Below are positions 14,599 to 16,823 of a stretch of 16,823 nt of DNA, one piece after another. Position 1 is the first letter of the stretch. Each line of letters opens with the position of its first letter. Position numbers and translations under genes: made by a program. The notes under the pieces are model-generated. The model saw only the letters and a list, made by a program, of their open reading frames with translations, was not told where the DNA came from and did not search any database. Where the stretch lies: assembly GCA_937920085.1 (NCBI GenBank), contig CALETE010000005.1, positions 1 through 16,823 on the forward strand. The letters run 5' to 3'. This DNA is from an uncultured Alphaproteobacteria bacterium (lineage in GTDB: Bacteria; Pseudomonadota; Alphaproteobacteria; Caulobacterales; Caulobacteraceae).

Positions 14599-15222
14599 TT
14601 GGCCGGTTTCTATGATCGCTACATCCTGCCGAAATTCCTGTCGGCGGCCTGCGCCTCGCCCGGCATTATGGGCCAGAGGGCCAAGGTAGTGCCCCAGGCT
14701 GAGGGTCGCATTCTTGAGCTGGGCATAGGTATGGGGCTGAACCTGAACTTCTATGATCCGGCCAAGGCCAAGGAAGTGATCGGCGTCGACCCGGCCCTGG
14801 AGCTGCGCAACCTCGCCATGGCTGCCCCTCGCCCCGAAGGCCTCAAAGTCGAGGTCAAGGACGGTACGGCAGAGGCCCTGCCCTTTGAGGACAAGAGCTT
14901 TGACACCGTGGTCTGTACCTTCACCCTGTGCTCGGTCTGCACGCCCCTGGCGGCCCTGGCCGAAGCCCGGCGGGTGCTGAAGCCCGGCGGGCGCATGTTG
15001 TTCTGTGAGCACGGCCTGGCCCCAGACACCGAGGTCGTAAAATGGCAGAGGCGGATCGAACCCATCTGGAAACGTCTGGCCGGGGGTTGCCATCTGACCC
15101 GACCGGTGACTTCGGTCATCGAAGCTGCGGGGTTCAAGACCGACTGGCTGGAAACCGGTTACCTGCCCAAGGCCCCGCAATTTGCCGGATGGAACGAGTG
15201 GGGCTCGGCCCGGCCAAACTAA
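14599..15222 (+). CDS. SAM-dependent methyltransferase, METTL7-like
   Basis: This 207-residue class I methyltransferase has motif I ELGIGMGLN (40-48), the acidic residue D64 ending strand 2 (VIGVD), FDTVVCTFTLCSV, and RRVLKPGGRMLFCEHG. The pattern of CTFTLCSV, FCEHG, and PIWKRLAGGCHLTR resembles the METTL7/thiol S-methyltransferase group more than the UbiE group; the substrate is unproven. The start is TTG 14599 (then AGFYDRYILPKF): AGAAGGA (14584-14590) stands 8 nt upstream, and the family fold begins here. The longer frame to ATG 14422 overlaps the queC 5' region and looks non-coding. It leads a tight run with the oxidoreductase, 17 bp away. Confidence 0.87.
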   Translation: MAGFYDRYILPKFLSAACASPGIMGQRAKVVPQAEGRILELGIGMGLNLNFYDPAKAKEVIGVDPALELRNLAMAAPRPEGLKVEVKDGTAEALPFEDKSFDTVVCTFTLCSVCTPLAALAEARRVLKPGGRMLFCEHGLAPDTEVVKWQRRIEPIWKRLAGGCHLTRPVTSVIEAAGFKTDWLETGYLPKAPQFAGWNEWGSARPN

Positions 15223-15239
15223 TATCTAAGGGATAGACC

Positions 15240-16199
15240 ATGCTACGAATTGGACTCCTGGGCGCCTCACGCATCGCCCCCGGCGCGGTCATTGCGCCCG
15301 CTGCAAAACGCCAGGACGTGACCATCACCGCCGTCGCCGCCCGCGACCCCGCCCGCGCTCGCGACTATGCCAAGACCCACGGCATTGCCGGGGTGGCAGA
15401 CGACTATGCAGCCCTCATCGCCCGGGACGATGTGGACATGGTCTATAACGGCCTGCCTCCCTCTGGGCATTTGGAATGGACCCTTAAGGCCCTAGAGGCC
15501 GGCAAGGCGGTTCTGTGTGAAAAGCCCTTCGCCATGAATGCGGGTGAGGCGCAGACCATGGTGGATGCCGCAGCTAAGGCTGGCCTGCCGCTGATCGAGG
15601 CCTTCCATTATCGCTATCACAAGGTCATGCAGCAGGCTGTGGCCATGGTTAGGGCCGGTGCCCTGGGAACCCTGCACCGCGGGTATGCCATGTTCGAAGT
15701 GCCCATCCCCAAGACCCCTGACGAGCTGCGCTGGCGGCGCGATCTGGGCGGCGGCGGTCTGATGGATCTGGGCTGTTATCCCATCCACGCCCTGCGCAGC
15801 CTGTTTGGCGAAGAGCCCAAGGTCCGCGAAGCCCGTGGCGTCTTCGAAGATGGCGTCGACACCAAGATGACCGCCGCCCTGATCTTCTCCGGCGGCGTGG
15901 TGGCAGAAATCGCCTGCGCCATGAAGTCCGAGACCTTCGGGGCCCGCCTCACCCTGGCGGGATCAAAGGGCCGCATGGAAATCATCAACTTCCTTGCCCC
16001 GCAAATGGGCTGTCGCTTCACCACCACCGTCGACGGCGTCACCACCGAGCACCCCACCGATGGCCCCAGCACCTATGAGGCCCAGCTGGCCCATGTGGTC
16101 GATGTGATGACCAAGGGGGTCACGCCCCTGACCGGCGGGGCCGACGCCGTGGCCAATATGGCGGTGATCGACGCCATCTATGCCGCCGCGGGACGCTGA
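15240..16199 (+). CDS. Gfo/Idh/MocA family oxidoreductase
   Basis: This is a 319-residue NAD(P)-dependent dehydrogenase, usually acting on sugars, polyols or cyclic diols. The N-terminal Rossmann motif is GLLGASRIAP (5-14). The EKP motif of the family is CEKPF with K95. The substrate-site segment D176-LGCYPIH183 holds the likely catalytic His. EAFHYRYH (120-127) and GGGGLMDLGCYP resemble the trans-dihydrobenzenediol/xylose dehydrogenase branch. Start ATG 15240 follows AAGGGATAG. The gene is complete, 17 bp after the methyltransferase and 9 bp before the lipoprotein, so the three are likely one transcript. Confidence 0.92.
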   Translation: MLRIGLLGASRIAPGAVIAPAAKRQDVTITAVAARDPARARDYAKTHGIAGVADDYAALIARDDVDMVYNGLPPSGHLEWTLKALEAGKAVLCEKPFAMNAGEAQTMVDAAAKAGLPLIEAFHYRYHKVMQQAVAMVRAGALGTLHRGYAMFEVPIPKTPDELRWRRDLGGGGLMDLGCYPIHALRSLFGEEPKVREARGVFEDGVDTKMTAALIFSGGVVAEIACAMKSETFGARLTLAGSKGRMEIINFLAPQMGCRFTTTVDGVTTEHPTDGPSTYEAQLAHVVDVMTKGVTPLTGGADAVANMAVIDAIYAAAGR

Positions 16200-16208
16200 G
16201 AAACCATC

Positions 16209-16727
16209 ATGAAGACCCATACCCTGATCGCCATCTCCCTCGCCCTCTGCCTGTCAGCCTGCGACAAGGCCGCAGACCGGGTGCCATCCCTGGCCAGGAC
16301 GCCCACCCCGGTCGACGACCCCGATGCGCCCCCGGCACCGGGTGTCCACGCCATCCCGCCCTGGGCTGCGGGCCTGATGGGGAAGAGCTTCGCCAACACC
16401 TATCCCGGCAAGCCCGGTACCTGCATCGGCAATACCGACTCCATCACCGCCAGGACCAAGGCCGGAACCGAGATCGTCGGCTGGGCCTGGGACACTGCCG
16501 CCGCCGTGGTGGTGCCCCAGATTGTGCTGGTGGATGCCACAGGCACCATGATCGGCGCCGGGGAAACCGGCCTGCCCCGAGACGACGTGACCAAGGCCAT
16601 GCCCCAGGTCACCTCAAAAACCCCCGGCTGGTCAGCCTTTACCCCCAAGGAAACCGGCGAGATCAAGGCCTACGGCCTGCTCAACGACGGCAAGGGTACC
16701 TGTGTCCTGGGCGGGATCAAGCTTTAG
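16209..16727 (+). CDS. Small lipoprotein of unknown function
   Basis: This 172-residue protein begins with a lipoprotein signal: MKTHTLIAISLALCLSAC, with lipobox LSAC and lipidated C18. Asp at +2 (D19) would keep a lipoprotein in the inner membrane in E. coli; whether that rule holds here is not known. A Pro-rich linker (about 31-52) leads to a small domain with two cysteines, C72 and C165, that could form a disulfide. Strand-like segments VVPQIVLVDATG and EIKAYGLL suggest a beta-rich fold. I recognise no family. It starts 9 bp after the oxidoreductase stop with a weak ribosome site. No terminator is seen before the tRNA. Confidence 0.8.
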   Translation: MKTHTLIAISLALCLSACDKAADRVPSLARTPTPVDDPDAPPAPGVHAIPPWAAGLMGKSFANTYPGKPGTCIGNTDSITARTKAGTEIVGWAWDTAAAVVVPQIVLVDATGTMIGAGETGLPRDDVTKAMPQVTSKTPGWSAFTPKETGEIKAYGLLNDGKGTCVLGGIKL

Positions 16728-16749
16728 GTTGGGGAGGTCGCTGAGGCCT

Positions 16750-16823
16750 TGGTAGCTGGGGGCGGGATCGAACCGCCGACCTGTGGGTTATGAATCCACC
16801 GCTCTAACCATCTGAGCTACCCA
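16750..16823 (-). tRNA. tRNA-Met (CAU), 5' end cut by window edge
   Basis: Read on the minus strand, the D-arm GCTCAGATGGTTAGAGC, the anticodon loop TTCATAA with anticodon CAT (plus-strand 16790-16792), the T-arm GGCGG-TTCGATC-CCGCC, the acceptor strand CCCAGCT and an encoded ACCA end are all seen. About three 5' acceptor bases lie beyond the window. The body does not look like initiator tRNA. The TTCATAA loop fits elongator Met better than the CTCATAA often seen in lysidine-modified tRNA-Ile, but that alternative is not excluded. Pair 31-39 is A-C, a mismatch at the top of the anticodon stem. Confidence 0.92.

Noticed and set aside
14413..14600. preQ1 riboswitch before queC
   Set aside because: No preQ1-type pseudoknot pattern or A-rich tail ahead of a ribosome site could be recognised.
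14545..15180. 211-codon minus-strand frame opposite the methyltransferase
   Set aside because: It is a mirror of a gene with clear SAM-binding motifs; Gly/Gln/Arg-rich with no fold signature.
1..16823. CRISPR array, prophage, toxin-antitoxin or defence system
   Set aside because: No spaced direct repeats, integrase, transposase or recognisable defence domains were seen.

Overview
The window comes from an alphaproteobacterium, most likely of the Caulobacterales (Caulobacter/Phenylobacterium-like). The evidence is the C-terminus of the cell-cycle regulator CtrA at the left edge, a single-domain response regulator with the alphaproteobacterial FGPDRR tail, and fairly high GC. All family names here come from reading motifs; no database was searched.

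Left part (1-6285): the end of ctrA is closed by a perfect hairpin terminator. Then come an orphan Rieske-type ring-hydroxylating oxygenase alpha subunit (+), a convergent periplasmic thioredoxin-fold protein (-), and a cell-surface-signalling operon: FecI-type ECF sigma factor, a 34-residue bridging ORF, FecR-type anti-sigma regulator, and a TonB-dependent receptor with an N-terminal STN signalling domain. The Rieske gene and the sigma gene share a 12-of-14 upstream motif next to a CTTTC...GAAAG dyad, so they may be co-regulated. The receptor reading frame extends upstream of its first ATG into a clear signal peptide that has no ATG, GTG or TTG. Spot counts suggest this part is lower in GC than the right end.

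Middle (6286-12674): a 375-bp gene-poor stretch is followed by a doubtful 72-codon ORF or gene relic. On the minus strand lie a bifunctional kinase-fold/P-loop ATPase protein, pdxH (PLP synthesis) overlapping it by 4 bp, and an extended short-chain reductase. Divergent from the reductase run a dienelactone hydrolase, aroC (chorismate synthase) and a CheY-like response regulator, closely spaced.

Right part (12671-16823): the queuosine precursor operon queC-queE-queD (-), making preQ0 for tRNA modification. Divergent from it is a tight + strand run: a METTL7-like SAM methyltransferase, a Gfo/Idh/MocA oxidoreductase and a small lipoprotein. A tRNA-Met(CAU) on the minus strand is cut by the window edge, lacking about 3 nt of its 5' end.

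Most of the right two-thirds is housekeeping. The unusual material is the FecI/FecR/receptor cluster with its bridging ORF, non-canonical start and shared upstream motif.
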